DNA from: JAHEKO01 sp965212505
GTDB lineage: Bacteria; Acidobacteriota; Thermoanaerobaculia; Multivoradales; JAHEKO01
Direction: 5' to 3'
NCBI GenBank assembly: GCA_965212505.1
Contig: OZ243123.1
Span: forward strand, 2,418,001 to 2,482,000
Length of the DNA stretch: 64,000 bases
Shown: in pieces, positions 16,690 to 26,302 of the stretch
Layout of the letters: each line of letters opens with the position of its first letter
Numbering within the stretch: the stretch's first letter is position 1
Made by a program: the position numbers and the translations under genes
The notes under the pieces: generated by a model
Told to the model about the DNA's origin: nothing
Databases searched by the model: none
The model's input: the letters and a program-made list of their open reading frames with translations, nothing else

Positions 16690-19671
16690 CTATCGAGAGT
16701 CCCGTTGCGGCCGCTGTCGTTCCCGTAGCGGCCCCTCGCGGCGCCCCTTCCGTTTTCCTGCCCGGCCTTCCCGAACGGCAGCGCCCCCTGCAACCTCGAA
16801 GATGAAGTCGTTGCTGAACAGACCACCGGGGTTTTGGACTTGAAGGAAGTGAAGCCCTGCCTTGGCCGGCGGTACCTCCAGTTCGACAACAATGGCCTCG
16901 GCAGCACAGTCCGGTAGCGAGCCGTCCACGCAGGTGACCGAACCTTCGACCCGGCGCCCGTCGACCACGACATGCGCGCCCGGCTGAACGTGACGACCGC
17001 TGATCGAAAGGACGTTCTCCCCCTCCGACAGAACCGGGAAGTTAACCGGACCGCTCTGCACCTGCATAGCTCCACCCGTCCAGATGCCAGGTTGCGGATG
17101 ATCCGGCGCCAGGTTGGCCCCGGAGCGACCCGTGAACGTGCCCACGAACAGGCCGTTCGCCGCCATCTCGACGAGTTCGGCTCGACGGAACGAAGCGTCG
17201 CCGTCACCGCGGTCGGCATAGGCGTCGCCGATCCACTGCAGCGCCACCGCCGTCGGCTCCGCGCCACCGAGGAGGAGCCCCTCCGCCTCGAGCACGACGC
17301 CTCCCTCAGTGGCGGAGCGCTCGAGAGCCGCAAGCAGCTTGCGTATGCGCCGCTTCCGGGCCGTCTGCCCACTCACCGTGACCTGCCGAGCGAACGAACC
17401 GGAGAACCCGGTGCTCCCCTCGAGCACCATGTCCCAAACCGGCGCCGCCCCACTCCCCGCCACCCCCCAGCGGATCTGTTCGACCAGCCCCAGGTCCAAC
17501 TCCGCCTGTGAGATCAGGTCGACGACGTTCGCTCGGCCCTGCGGCAGAATCAGCCAGCGATCGTAGGCGCCGCGCCAGGTTGGCGCCTCCATGCCGGTAC
17601 CCGGCGTGTTGGTGCTCACCCAGTACGGCATTCGATGACAGGCGCCGCAGACGGAAATGGCGCCTCGTCCCGGAATGCCATCTATATGGAACACCTCGAA
17701 GCCGCGCTCCGCGGTGCGCGACATCACGTTGTCGTAGCGGCGTCGTTGCGCCGGCGGGTAGGGCACGTCGAGTAGGAACGTCGACATGTCGCGACGCTCG
17801 GCGCCGCCCAACTCGCCACCGGCACAGGTCTCGACCTTGCACATCGTCGACGCCAGGCCCGCGTCGACGAGGAATCGAGTACAGCTCTCGGGTTCGCTCA
17901 GCGAGCAGTTCGGCGGATCGCCGCCGTTGATGTTGGCGGTGTTGCGGCCGCCGAACGGATCACCCGGGATGCCGTCCCAGTGGAACGGCGCCGTGTCCCG
18001 GAGACCACGCACCGGCATCGTCGTTCGAGGCGGAATCTGCGTGCACCCCCCTGCAGAGCAGGCGGGGGTATCCAGAACCCAGAGCAGCTGGTCGGTGTGT
18101 CCGTCGGGGTGGCAGCTCTCGCACGAAAACGTACCGGTCGTCGACGCTCCGGCGTCGTGAAACGCCATCCGACCACGTCGGATCACCCGAGGCGTCGGGT
18201 CTTCCAGCCGAATGGTCTTGGAGACGGACGGTCGCCGCGGGCTCGACACGTCCACGACCGAGACCGAGTTCGAGACCACGTTGAGCACCCACGCCAACTC
18301 CGGAGCGCCGCGGGCGTTCGATTCGAGCGCAATTCCGCGCGGTACGGCATCAACCGCAACCTGCCCCAGGACGGCTCCGGTGGCGGTGTCGATCGTAAAG
18401 AGCTTGTTCGAACCGGCAGCCGAGGCGACCAGAGTCGAGTCGTCAGCACTGATGGCGATTCCAAACGGCGTCGCAAGCGCCTCTCCCGGTTCGGGGTCGA
18501 CCGGCGGCAACGGCTCGAGGTCCAAGAAGCGCGGAGCGGCGCAACGACCGCTGTCGCAATCAATCCGAGTGATCTGATTCAGGAAGGCCCGGTTCCCCAT
18601 CTCGGCCAGACCGTGCTTGAGCGTACCGGCGCGACCGTTGACGTCGTTGCGCGCGTCGGTCTGGGCAACGTACACGTGGCCCGCCGAATCGACCGCGAGC
18701 CCGTAGAGGAGTGTGCCCACCGTGTCGACCACGTCGACAAGCGTGTCGCTCGCGGTGTCGAAGACGTAGAGGTCTCGATCGGGCACCTTCGGGTTCTTGA
18801 CGATGTCGACATCGATGCCCGTCGACAGGACATTGTTGTTGGAGACCACATGTTGAATCGCATCGAACGTGCAGAGATCGCCGTCGAGCGGCCCGACACA
18901 TCCCGAGATCTGGGTCTGATTGTTCGACTCGAACGGCAGAACGTAGAGGCGGTTGCCGCGTACGGCGATTGCACGCGGGTCCTGCGCACTGATCGAGAGC
19001 CGCCGCGTGACCTTGCGCGACCCGACATTCACCACCGCGATCTCGTTCTCCGACGAGAGCGACACATAGGCCTTCGAATCGCTCGCAAAGGCGACGCCCA
19101 CCGGCTCATCGAATGCGGTCGCCTTGCCGCGCTTGCCGAGGCGCTTGCGTTTGCTTCCCGCCGCGGCGAACTCCTGAACCGTAGCGACCACCTGAAGGTA
19201 GGTTGGACTGGTGGGATCGCTGTCGATCACACTCACCGAGTCGGAAACATGGTTCGCGACCCAGACCTCTTTGCCATCGGGGCGCACCGCGAGCCCCACC
19301 GGGTCGACGCCGACCCGGACTCGACCGATCACCCGCCGACTCGCTCGATCGATCACGTCTACCGTATCGGCGGGTGTATTGGTCACGAACACCCGATCTC
19401 CCGCGATCGCGACCGGCGAGGCATGAGGGCTCATGAAGGTCGGATAGCCAACTTCTTGAAGCTCCCCGACGGCGGCCTCTTTGATCGGCTGCGCGGCGAG
19501 GCGCGCCAGCAGCGAAGGCGGAGTCCGCATCTGGGGAGTCCGTCGTTCTACCGGCGTCGTCTCGTCGGCAGCCGAGACGGTTCCGGCGAATAGAAGGGCG
19601 AGGGCGACCACCCACCGGGCGTTGCCGATCCTCGTTAGAACAGCGCTGCGCAAGGCTTCTTTGGGTCGCAT
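16690..19671 (-). CDS. Secreted YVTN beta-propeller dihaem cytochrome-like protein
   Basis: 993 residues. After a signal peptide (VVALALLFAGTVSAAD) comes a seven-blade YVTN-type propeller (about 75-500) with repeats such as VAIAGDRVFVTNTPADTVDV and VWVANHVSDSVSVID. A cytochrome portion has CESCH at about 517 and CGACH at about 675, as in MauG/CcpA-like or quinohaemoprotein-linked oxidases. The C-terminus carries an IPT/TIG-like beta domain (ENVLSISGRHVQPGAHVVVDG) and ends in a basic tail. It is probably a periplasmic redox protein; no partner dehydrogenase is adjacent. Confidence 0.8.
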   Translation of the reverse strand: MRPKEALRSAVLTRIGNARWVVALALLFAGTVSAADETTPVERRTPQMRTPPSLLARLAAQPIKEAAVGELQEVGYPTFMSPHASPVAIAGDRVFVTNTPADTVDVIDRASRRVIGRVRVGVDPVGLAVRPDGKEVWVANHVSDSVSVIDSDPTSPTYLQVVATVQEFAAAGSKRKRLGKRGKATAFDEPVGVAFASDSKAYVSLSSENEIAVVNVGSRKVTRRLSISAQDPRAIAVRGNRLYVLPFESNNQTQISGCVGPLDGDLCTFDAIQHVVSNNNVLSTGIDVDIVKNPKVPDRDLYVFDTASDTLVDVVDTVGTLLYGLAVDSAGHVYVAQTDARNDVNGRAGTLKHGLAEMGNRAFLNQITRIDCDSGRCAAPRFLDLEPLPPVDPEPGEALATPFGIAISADDSTLVASAAGSNKLFTIDTATGAVLGQVAVDAVPRGIALESNARGAPELAWVLNVVSNSVSVVDVSSPRRPSVSKTIRLEDPTPRVIRRGRMAFHDAGASTTGTFSCESCHPDGHTDQLLWVLDTPACSAGGCTQIPPRTTMPVRGLRDTAPFHWDGIPGDPFGGRNTANINGGDPPNCSLSEPESCTRFLVDAGLASTMCKVETCAGGELGGAERRDMSTFLLDVPYPPAQRRRYDNVMSRTAERGFEVFHIDGIPGRGAISVCGACHRMPYWVSTNTPGTGMEAPTWRGAYDRWLILPQGRANVVDLISQAELDLGLVEQIRWGVAGSGAAPVWDMVLEGSTGFSGSFARQVTVSGQTARKRRIRKLLAALERSATEGGVVLEAEGLLLGGAEPTAVALQWIGDAYADRGDGDASFRRAELVEMAANGLFVGTFTGRSGANLAPDHPQPGIWTGGAMQVQSGPVNFPVLSEGENVLSISGRHVQPGAHVVVDGRRVEGSVTCVDGSLPDCAAEAIVVELEVPPAKAGLHFLQVQNPGGLFSNDFIFEVAGGAAVREGRAGKRKGRREGPLRERQRPQRDSR

Positions 19672-19783
19672 GGAGTTCCCACCCTCACGTTGGAGAGGCC
19701 CGGATCGCTCGACAAAAGGTCGCTTGCGGAAAGTCTACACGCCGATTCGTAGCCTCGTTCGCGCTTGGGGCCAGCCGCGAGGC

Positions 19784-19797
19784 CCGTTCTAGAACGG
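19784..19797. promoter_or_regulatory. 14-bp perfect palindrome CCGTTCTAGAACGG
   Basis: A fully symmetrical sequence in the 153-nt gap between the cytochrome gene start (19671) and the kinase stop (19825), both on the minus strand. It could be an operator upstream of the cytochrome gene or part of a short hairpin after the kinase gene. There is no T-run. Function not determined. Confidence 0.3.
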
Positions 19798-19824
19798 CTC
19801 GCCTCGAGCCTGAGGGCGACGGAG

Positions 19825-22671
19825 CTAGTGGTCACGGAGCCGCTCGACGGCTCTCCGCGCCGTCTGAACCGAAGGGTGGCCGTCTCGCACTCGGCCGGCC
19901 CAGACCTTCAAGGCTCGTTCGTAGAGCTCTACGGCCAACTCCCGATCGCCAACCCGCGCCTCGGCCGCGGCCAGGAGCACGAGGCTTTCGGCGACCCGTG
20001 GATGGTCTGGCCCGTGCGCCGTCTCGCGAAGCCGCACACTCCGCTCGAGAAGTTCTCGCGCTCGCGCCGAACTCCCTTCTGCCATCTCGACGACGGCAAG
20101 ACCGTTGAGCGTCCAGGCGAAGCGACGATCGTCGGAAGCGAGCTGGCGCTCCTTGATGTCCATCGAGCTCTGGTGGAAGCCGCGAGCCCTCGCGTAACGC
20201 CCCAAACTCGAATGAAGCTCGCCGAGTCGATCCAGATGAACCGTCGCGTAGATGTGCTCGTCACCGTGCGCAGCCACCGTAATCTCGTAGGCCCGCTCGG
20301 TCATGGCGATCGCCTGACTAGTATCGCCGAGACGGTGTCTCACCCTCGCGAGATCGCTCAGCGTCGACGCGTAGAAGCTGTGCTGCGGTCCGAGAGCGGC
20401 CTCCCGAATCGCGAGGGCCCGACTGAAGTAGCGCTCAGCGTCAGCGTCGTCGGCGGTCTCCAAAGCGAGGTTGCCGAGGATGTCGAGCACATTGCCGACC
20501 TGTGGGTGCTCCGGCCCGAGCGCCGCCTCCCGAATCCGCAGCGCTCGTTCCAGGGGCTCGCGCGCCTCAGCGTAGCGAGCGGTCGCCCGCAGGAGGCTGC
20601 CGTAGGTGAGCAGCGGAGCACCGAGGTCCGGGTGGGTGGGCCCTAGGTTGGCCTCTTCGACGGCGAGCGCGCTTTGCACAAGTCCGATTGCGTCCTCGAA
20701 CTCGCCTCGCCGTCGTTGCACCGCTGCCAACATTCGGGCGGTTCGAGCCACCATCGAGTGTTGAGCTCCGAGCTCCCGCTCGCGGATCTCGAGGGCGCGA
20801 CTCAGGGAGCGGTGCGCAGAGGCCAGCTCACCGTCCTCTTGATGGAGGGCTCCCTGGGCGACCAAGACCGTCGCCACGTCGACGGGCTCCGGCGTGTCAT
20901 CGCGCTCATGTTCGGCTAGAGACCGCTCGTAGAACCGCCCGGCAGCCGGGTAGTCGCCGAGCGCAAAGTGCGCCTGACCCAGCGCCTGAAGAGCCCGTCC
21001 GAGATCCCCCGGGTCGGCCCCTGACGCCGCCTCGAGCACCGACAACGCCTCGCCGAAGTGCTCCTTGGCCCGCTCGAAGTTCCCGCCGGCAAAATCCGAC
21101 CAGCCGAGTTCCTCCAAGGTGTCCGCCAGCCGAGGATCCCGTTCACCCAGTTCGGAACGCTGCAGGGTCAGGGCTCGCTCGATGAGCGGGCGCGCCTCCT
21201 CGAGAAGACCGAGGCGACGATAGGCCCGAGAGATCGTCGCCAGCAACCGCGCCTGAACGAGAGGCTGACCACCCAGCTCGCCGTCGACCCGCCGGACGCC
21301 CTGATCCAGGATGTCTCGCGCGGTCACCGTCACGTCCCGCGGATCCCTCGGGTTGACCCCCTCGAAGATCTCGGTCAGAAGCTCCGAGACCTGGCGCGCG
21401 GCCTCCGCCTCCTGTCTGGCGCGCAGAAGCCCGACAGCGGTGCCGAAGACTCCAAGGAGCAGCGCCATCGCCACGGCGACCGCAGCCACGACCGCAGCCC
21501 GGTTACGCCGGACAAACTTCGAGAAGCGATACGACCAGCTCGGTGGACCGGCGACCACCGGCTCGTCGTTGAGATGCCGAAGGACGTCGGCCGCGAGCTC
21601 GCTCGGAGAGCCATAGCGCCGGGTGCGCTCCTTGGCCAGCGCCTTCATGGTGATCCAGTCGAGATCGCCGCGAATCTGGCGAGTCAGCGCCGGCACCGGG
21701 GTCCGGCGTGAGGCAGCAGTCACCTCTGAGTCGCCCCCAGACCGTGTGAGGTGGGTACTCGGTCGTCGCGGCTCCGTTTCGCGAATACGACGCCTCATCT
21801 CATCGAAACCGACGCTTCGCAACTCGGACGAGTCGAACGGCAGCGTACCCACCAGCAGCTCGTAGAGCAGAACGCCCAACGAATAGACATCGGTTCGCGT
21901 GTCGACGTCGAGCGACGTGAGGTCGGCCTGCTCCGGGCTCATGTACTCCGGAGTTCCGATCCACTGGCCGACAGCCGTGTACATCGTCCGCTCGGTGAGC
22001 CGTTGCGAGGTCGCCTTCGAGACTCCGAAATCGATGATCTTCGGCACCGCCTTCCCCTCGACCAGCGTCACGAGTACGTTCGAGGGCTTGATATCGCGAT
22101 GGATGACGCCCTTCTGATGCGCGTGCTGAATGCCGTCGCAGACGAGAATGAAGAGCTCCAGTCGCTCCCCGACGGTCAGACGGTGCTCGTCGCAGTACTC
22201 GGTGATCGGCACCCCGGGCACGAGCTCCATCACGAAGAAGAGACGGCCGTCAGGGGTCGCACCGGCATCGAAGACGCTGGCGATGTTCGAATGGCTCATG
22301 AGCGCCAGCGCTTGTCGCTCGGCCTCGAACCGGGCCACAACCTCTCGGGTGTCCATCCCCCACTTGACGAGCTTCAAGGCGACCCGACGCCGGACGGGCG
22401 CAGACTGTTCCGCCTCGTAGACCTCGCCCATGCCGCCCTCGCCCAGGCGACGCAGAATTCGGTAGGGGCCGATCTGCTCGGGAACCGCCCGATCGACCTC
22501 CGGCAGCAGCTCGGTCGCATCGTCCTCATCTGCCGAGAGGAGCGAACGGACCTCAGCGCGCATCTCCCCATCGGCGCACTCAGCGGTCAGGAAGGCCTCC
22601 CGTGCCTCCCCCTCGAGCTCGCGAGCCTGGAGAAAGACCTCTCGCACCTTGGCGTGGCGCGACTCGCTCAT
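19825..22671 (-). CDS. Serine/threonine protein kinase with TPR sensor region
   Basis: 948 residues. A short N-terminal region precedes a eukaryotic-type kinase domain (about 70-370): glycine loop LGEGGMGEVY, ATP lysine K100, catalytic HRDIKPSN (D193) and DFG (214-216). A transmembrane helix follows at about 395-420, then about twelve tetratricopeptide repeats to the end, with recurring LxxALxIREaaLGPeHP-like units. Such membrane kinases phosphorylate partner regulators. The ATG overlaps the TGA of the upstream sigma factor (ATGA), so the partner is probably that sigma factor. Confidence 0.95.
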   Translation of the reverse strand: MSESRHAKVREVFLQARELEGEAREAFLTAECADGEMRAEVRSLLSADEDDATELLPEVDRAVPEQIGPYRILRRLGEGGMGEVYEAEQSAPVRRRVALKLVKWGMDTREVVARFEAERQALALMSHSNIASVFDAGATPDGRLFFVMELVPGVPITEYCDEHRLTVGERLELFILVCDGIQHAHQKGVIHRDIKPSNVLVTLVEGKAVPKIIDFGVSKATSQRLTERTMYTAVGQWIGTPEYMSPEQADLTSLDVDTRTDVYSLGVLLYELLVGTLPFDSSELRSVGFDEMRRRIRETEPRRPSTHLTRSGGDSEVTAASRRTPVPALTRQIRGDLDWITMKALAKERTRRYGSPSELAADVLRHLNDEPVVAGPPSWSYRFSKFVRRNRAAVVAAVAVAMALLLGVFGTAVGLLRARQEAEAARQVSELLTEIFEGVNPRDPRDVTVTARDILDQGVRRVDGELGGQPLVQARLLATISRAYRRLGLLEEARPLIERALTLQRSELGERDPRLADTLEELGWSDFAGGNFERAKEHFGEALSVLEAASGADPGDLGRALQALGQAHFALGDYPAAGRFYERSLAEHERDDTPEPVDVATVLVAQGALHQEDGELASAHRSLSRALEIRERELGAQHSMVARTARMLAAVQRRRGEFEDAIGLVQSALAVEEANLGPTHPDLGAPLLTYGSLLRATARYAEAREPLERALRIREAALGPEHPQVGNVLDILGNLALETADDADAERYFSRALAIREAALGPQHSFYASTLSDLARVRHRLGDTSQAIAMTERAYEITVAAHGDEHIYATVHLDRLGELHSSLGRYARARGFHQSSMDIKERQLASDDRRFAWTLNGLAVVEMAEGSSARARELLERSVRLRETAHGPDHPRVAESLVLLAAAEARVGDRELAVELYERALKVWAGRVRDGHPSVQTARRAVERLRDH

Positions 22672-23258
22672 CGCTCACCCCCCAGCTCGCGCCGCAGCCA
22701 AGCGCGTGCATGGGTCCAATAGCCCTCGACCGTACGTTTCGACACGCCGAGCGCGGTCGCGACCTCGTCGACCTTCAGACCTCCGAAGTAGCGCAACTCG
22801 ACAACCTGTGCCTGGCGCTCATCGAGGGCGGCGAGCTTCTCGAGCGCCTCATCGAGGGCGAGGAGCTGCTCGACGTCCCGTCCGCCGCGGTCCGCGGCTT
22901 CGTCGCCGAGGAGGGTGACCCGGCGCCAGTCGCCACCGCGCTTTTCTCGACCTCGCGCACGCGCATGGTCGACTAGAATCCGTCGCATCGCCTGCGCGCC
23001 GGCAGCGAAGAAGTGGGTGCGGCCGTTGAAACCGGCGCGTGTCCGGTCGGCAAGCTTCACGAACGCCTCGTGCACGAGGACGGTCGGAGCGAGCGTGTGA
23101 CCGGCGCGCTCCCCCTTCATGTAGTGACCGGCGAGACGCCGCAGTTCGTCATAAACGAGCGGCAGGAGCTGGGCCATCGCCTCGGGCGGAGGCTGCCCCT
23201 CCGAGCGATCCAGATCGGCAAGGATCGCCGTCGTACGACTTCGCGCTTCGTGCTCCAC
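22668..23258 (-). CDS. ECF-type RNA polymerase sigma factor (TIGR02999-like)
   Basis: 196 residues from a GTG at 23258. The sigma-2 region contains YDELRRLAGHYM and the -10 recognition segment AMRRILVDHARAR; sigma-4 is ELRYFGGLKVDEVATALGVS followed by KRTVEGYWTHARAWLRREL. This matches the TIGR02999-type group common in Acidobacteriota and Planctomycetota. It is coupled by ATGA to a membrane Ser/Thr kinase, which suggests control by phosphorylation rather than by an anti-sigma factor (inference). A GATAAT at 23278-23273 on the minus strand may be its -10 and would leave almost no 5' leader. Confidence 0.92.
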   Translation of the reverse strand: MEHEARSRTTAILADLDRSEGQPPPEAMAQLLPLVYDELRRLAGHYMKGERAGHTLAPTVLVHEAFVKLADRTRAGFNGRTHFFAAGAQAMRRILVDHARARGREKRGGDWRRVTLLGDEAADRGGRDVEQLLALDEALEKLAALDERQAQVVELRYFGGLKVDEVATALGVSKRTVEGYWTHARAWLRRELGGER

Positions 23259-23374
23259 GGCAGGTTCGAGACATTATCTCAGCCGAGCGTTGCGGGTTTT
23301 TCTACGGATGTCGCTGTTCTGAGTGAAGGGGCAAGAAAAGCCACCCACTTTCGAGTCGAACCAGGAGATCGAAC

Positions 23375-24766
23375 ATGAGCGTCCGAAACCACCTCAACCG
23401 CTGGACTCACACCCTCCCGCTACTGCTCTGCCTGATCGTCGGGCTCGGTGCTGCTGCCCTCGCCGAGGCCCGGCAGACCGGTGGCACCACCGCGTTTGTG
23501 AACGTCCGCGTGATCAGCATGAACCCGGACGAGCGCAGCAAGATCAAGAAGAAACAGACGGTCATCGTCGAGGACGGTCGGATCGTCGAGATCGGCCCCG
23601 TGCGAGACGTCACGGTCCCGGACGGCGCCGAGGTCATCGAAGGGCGCAACAAGCTCTACCTCCTGCCGGGGCTCGTCGACATGCACGTCCACAACCACGA
23701 CGTCCCGCTGCTACCTGAGGAGATCGCACCGGAAGACGTCTATTCCCTTTACCTGGCGAACGGCATCACGACGATGTTCGATCTCGGGGGCTTCGACCAG
23801 ATTTTCCGGTGGAAACGCGACATCGAGCGCGGCCGGGTCGTGGGGCCCTCGCTCTACTTCACGAGCCCGCTCATCGGCGAAGAGAACTACACCTCCACCG
23901 CGCAACTCGAGAGCGACGTGCGCGGCTGGGTCGCTCAGGGCTTCGAGTACATCAAGTCGCACGCGGTAAGGACACCTGAGTTCTTCGATGCCATCTACGA
24001 TCTAGCCGACGAGCTCAACGTGCCCGTCGTCACACACGCTCTACGTCCAGGCTACCCGCTCGCCGACACCCTCGAGCGCCAGCCGAGGATGATCGCGCAC
24101 ATCGAAGAGATCCTCTCCACCAGCGTCACCGAGGTGGCCGACTTCGAGGGCCAACTCGAGGGGCCGATTCAGGAGGTCGCCAACAGCCGCATCTGGGTCA
24201 ACACGACCGTCAACACCTACGAAGTTGTCGCCAACACCGTGAACGACGACACCTTCGCCGCTCTGCTGTCTCGCCCCGAGATGGCCTACCTTCCACCGAC
24301 CGTTCGCGCTCTCTGGGAGTCTCAGAACAACTACCGTCGTCCAGAGTTTGGCGGAGACCGTGACTTCTGGCTGAGCGCCCTCGACGTCAAGCTCTACATC
24401 GCCCGCCGCCTGGCCGAGCTCGGAGCTCTGGATCGCATGCTCCTCGGCAGCGACGCCACCACCGACGGCGTGATTCCTGGCTTCTCCATCCACGACGAAC
24501 TGAGGCTGCTCAAGAAGGCCGGCCTGTCTTCCTGGGAGGCGATCCTGACCGGTACCTACAACCCGGCGGTCTTCTTCGACCAGATCGACGAGGTCGGCAC
24601 GGTAGAGACCGGCAAGCGCGCCGATCTACTGGTCGTCAAGAAGAACCCGCTCAAGAAGCTCAAGCGGCTCGAAACGCCCGTCGGCGTGATGCTCAACGGC
24701 GTCTGGCTCCCCGCCGACGAGCTTCAGAGCCGCCTCGACGAGCTGGCCGAGCGCTGGGCCGACTGA
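23375..24766 (+). CDS. Secreted metal-dependent amidohydrolase
   Basis: 463 residues from the ATG at 23375 behind AGGAG. A signal peptide (LLLCLIVGLGAAALAEA) is followed by an amidohydrolase TIM barrel. Metal-site features are DMHVHNH after LPGLV (about 105-112), the lysine in EYIKSHA, the histidines in VTHAL and MIAHIEEI, and the aspartate in LLGSDATTDG. The C-terminal sandwich closes with GKRADLLVVKKNPL. Exported members of this family hydrolyse peptides, Xaa-Pro dipeptides or N-acyl compounds; the substrate here is unknown. A second amidohydrolase gene converges on it from 26162. Confidence 0.88.
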   Translation: MSVRNHLNRWTHTLPLLLCLIVGLGAAALAEARQTGGTTAFVNVRVISMNPDERSKIKKKQTVIVEDGRIVEIGPVRDVTVPDGAEVIEGRNKLYLLPGLVDMHVHNHDVPLLPEEIAPEDVYSLYLANGITTMFDLGGFDQIFRWKRDIERGRVVGPSLYFTSPLIGEENYTSTAQLESDVRGWVAQGFEYIKSHAVRTPEFFDAIYDLADELNVPVVTHALRPGYPLADTLERQPRMIAHIEEILSTSVTEVADFEGQLEGPIQEVANSRIWVNTTVNTYEVVANTVNDDTFAALLSRPEMAYLPPTVRALWESQNNYRRPEFGGDRDFWLSALDVKLYIARRLAELGALDRMLLGSDATTDGVIPGFSIHDELRLLKKAGLSSWEAILTGTYNPAVFFDQIDEVGTVETGKRADLLVVKKNPLKKLKRLETPVGVMLNGVWLPADELQSRLDELAERWAD

Positions 24767-24782
24767 GCCTCGACTCTCACCC

Positions 24783-26162
24783 TCACTCGGGCGACTCTCC
24801 TCGCAAACGTCGGAGGGAGTCGCCCGAATGCCATCTGCCGCGCGACATCGTGCCGTGGATCCGGAGCGTATTGCTGATGTCCTCGAGTGGGTTCGCGTCC
24901 AAGACGACCAGATCGGCCGACGCACCCACCTCAATCAGGCCCATGCCCTCGCTGCGAGGGGCGTACTGGGCAAGAAAACGCGCCGGAACCACGGTCGTAG
25001 CGCGGAGAGCCGCCATCGGTGCGAGCCCAGCGTCGACTAACTCCCGCAGCTCCAGGTGCAGAGCTCGCCCCGGGAAGAGCCCCTCGACGCCGGCGTCCGT
25101 TCCCGCCAGAATCGGTACCCCCCGCGAGTGCAAGCGCACGATCAACTCACGCACGAAGTCGACCTGATTGTCGATGTCTCGCCTCCGTTCGGCCCGCAGC
25201 TCTCTGTGCGACGGGTTGTCGCTGTGCCAACGCTCGCGCATCGCGGGATCTAGAAGAGAGAATTCCGGGTCGTCGACAACCGCCTTCCAGTCGTCGTCGT
25301 TCGAGCGCTCCGCAGCCAGGAGCGAAAGATTGGCGGTGACCGCGGCTTTGGAGGCAGCGATGCGATCCACCAGTTCATCGAGGCCCGAGAGGTTGGGTTC
25401 GACATTGGCCATGCACTGCCAGAAGCCCTCGCGGCAGGTGGGATCAAAGAAGCGCTGGTAGTAGAACAGCGAGGCATGGGCGAACATCACCTGGCCCGAA
25501 CCGAGCGCCTCGTCCAAACCCACGCGCATCGGGATGTGTCCGACGATCGGCAGTCGCCCCGACTCGACCAGAGTCGAGTAGACATCTCTTGGGGTCAAGT
25601 TGTGCACTTTCAAGAAGTCGTAGCCAGCCTCGGCGTGCGAGTCGAGAAGGTCGCGCACCTCTTCGCTGCTCTCGAAGGAGTAGGCGCTCGACGGGGGCTC
25701 GACTCCGGAACGGTCGAACATCGGACCGGTCAAGAAGAGGCGCGGACCGAGCGTCTCACCGCGCTCGATCTCCTCGCGCAGGGCCGGAAAGTCCGCAATC
25801 CGGCCGCGCTGGCCGCTCATCTGCAGCGCCGTGGTCACGCCGTAGCGCAGGTTGGCCAAGAGGTCGGCTCGGCCCGACAGGTGGACGTGCATGTCGATGA
25901 AGCCGGGCAGCACGTACTTCCCGCGCGCGTCGACACGCTCGAAGTCGACGGGAAGCGTTGTCTTCGCCGTCGGTCCCACGGCCACGACCACACCGTCGGC
26001 GATCAAGACTGTGTGATCGGGCAGCACTTCGTCGCCCGTCATCGGAAGCACTGTCCCGCCGACGATCGCAACACCATCAACCGGTCCGGCGTAAACCGGC
26101 GCCGCCAGCAAAATCGTCGCCACCAAGAGGGCTTCGAAGATCATGGCTTGACTCCGCGTCAT
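24783..26162 (-). CDS. Secreted amidohydrolase (imidazolonepropionase-like)
   Basis: 459 residues. The ATG at 26162 and the ATG at 26144 (GCGGAG before it, directly ahead of the hydrophobic core) are both possible; the latter gives a compact signal peptide. The barrel shows DMHVHLSGR, the lysine in DFLKVHNL, histidines in IVGHIP and FAHASL, and aspartate in LAGTDAG, then GASADLVVLDANPL. Metal ligands are complete. It is paralogous to the convergent gene at 23375 and to the gene at 62133, but diverged. Confidence 0.88.
   Translation of the reverse strand: MTRSQAMIFEALLVATILLAAPVYAGPVDGVAIVGGTVLPMTGDEVLPDHTVLIADGVVVAVGPTAKTTLPVDFERVDARGKYVLPGFIDMHVHLSGRADLLANLRYGVTTALQMSGQRGRIADFPALREEIERGETLGPRLFLTGPMFDRSGVEPPSSAYSFESSEEVRDLLDSHAEAGYDFLKVHNLTPRDVYSTLVESGRLPIVGHIPMRVGLDEALGSGQVMFAHASLFYYQRFFDPTCREGFWQCMANVEPNLSGLDELVDRIAASKAAVTANLSLLAAERSNDDDWKAVVDDPEFSLLDPAMRERWHSDNPSHRELRAERRRDIDNQVDFVRELIVRLHSRGVPILAGTDAGVEGLFPGRALHLELRELVDAGLAPMAALRATTVVPARFLAQYAPRSEGMGLIEVGASADLVVLDANPLEDISNTLRIHGTMSRGRWHSGDSLRRLRGESPE
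24787..24827. terminator. Probable bidirectional hairpin between convergent amidohydrolase genes
   Basis: TCGGGCGACTC (24787-24797) pairs perfectly with GAGTCGCCCGA (24817-24827). It starts 21 nt after the stop of the plus-strand amidohydrolase and lies inside the last codons of the minus-strand one. No T-run follows, so Rho-independent termination is possible but not certain. Confidence 0.4.
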
Positions 26163-26302
26163 GGTTTCGTACTCTTCCTTACTGCCTTCAATGACCCCCG
26201 AAGCGTTCGGCGGTTACAGGTCGACAGAGACCTACCGAAGCTCTGGCGCGAGCCGAGATGGTTTAGCATGACCTTCGAGATCAGGTCACAACGGAGGCAA
26301 CA

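Noticed and set aside
17980..19593. Long plus-strand frame opposite the YVTN cytochrome gene
   Set aside because: Arg/Asp-rich shadow of the minus-strand gene without a recognisable fold.
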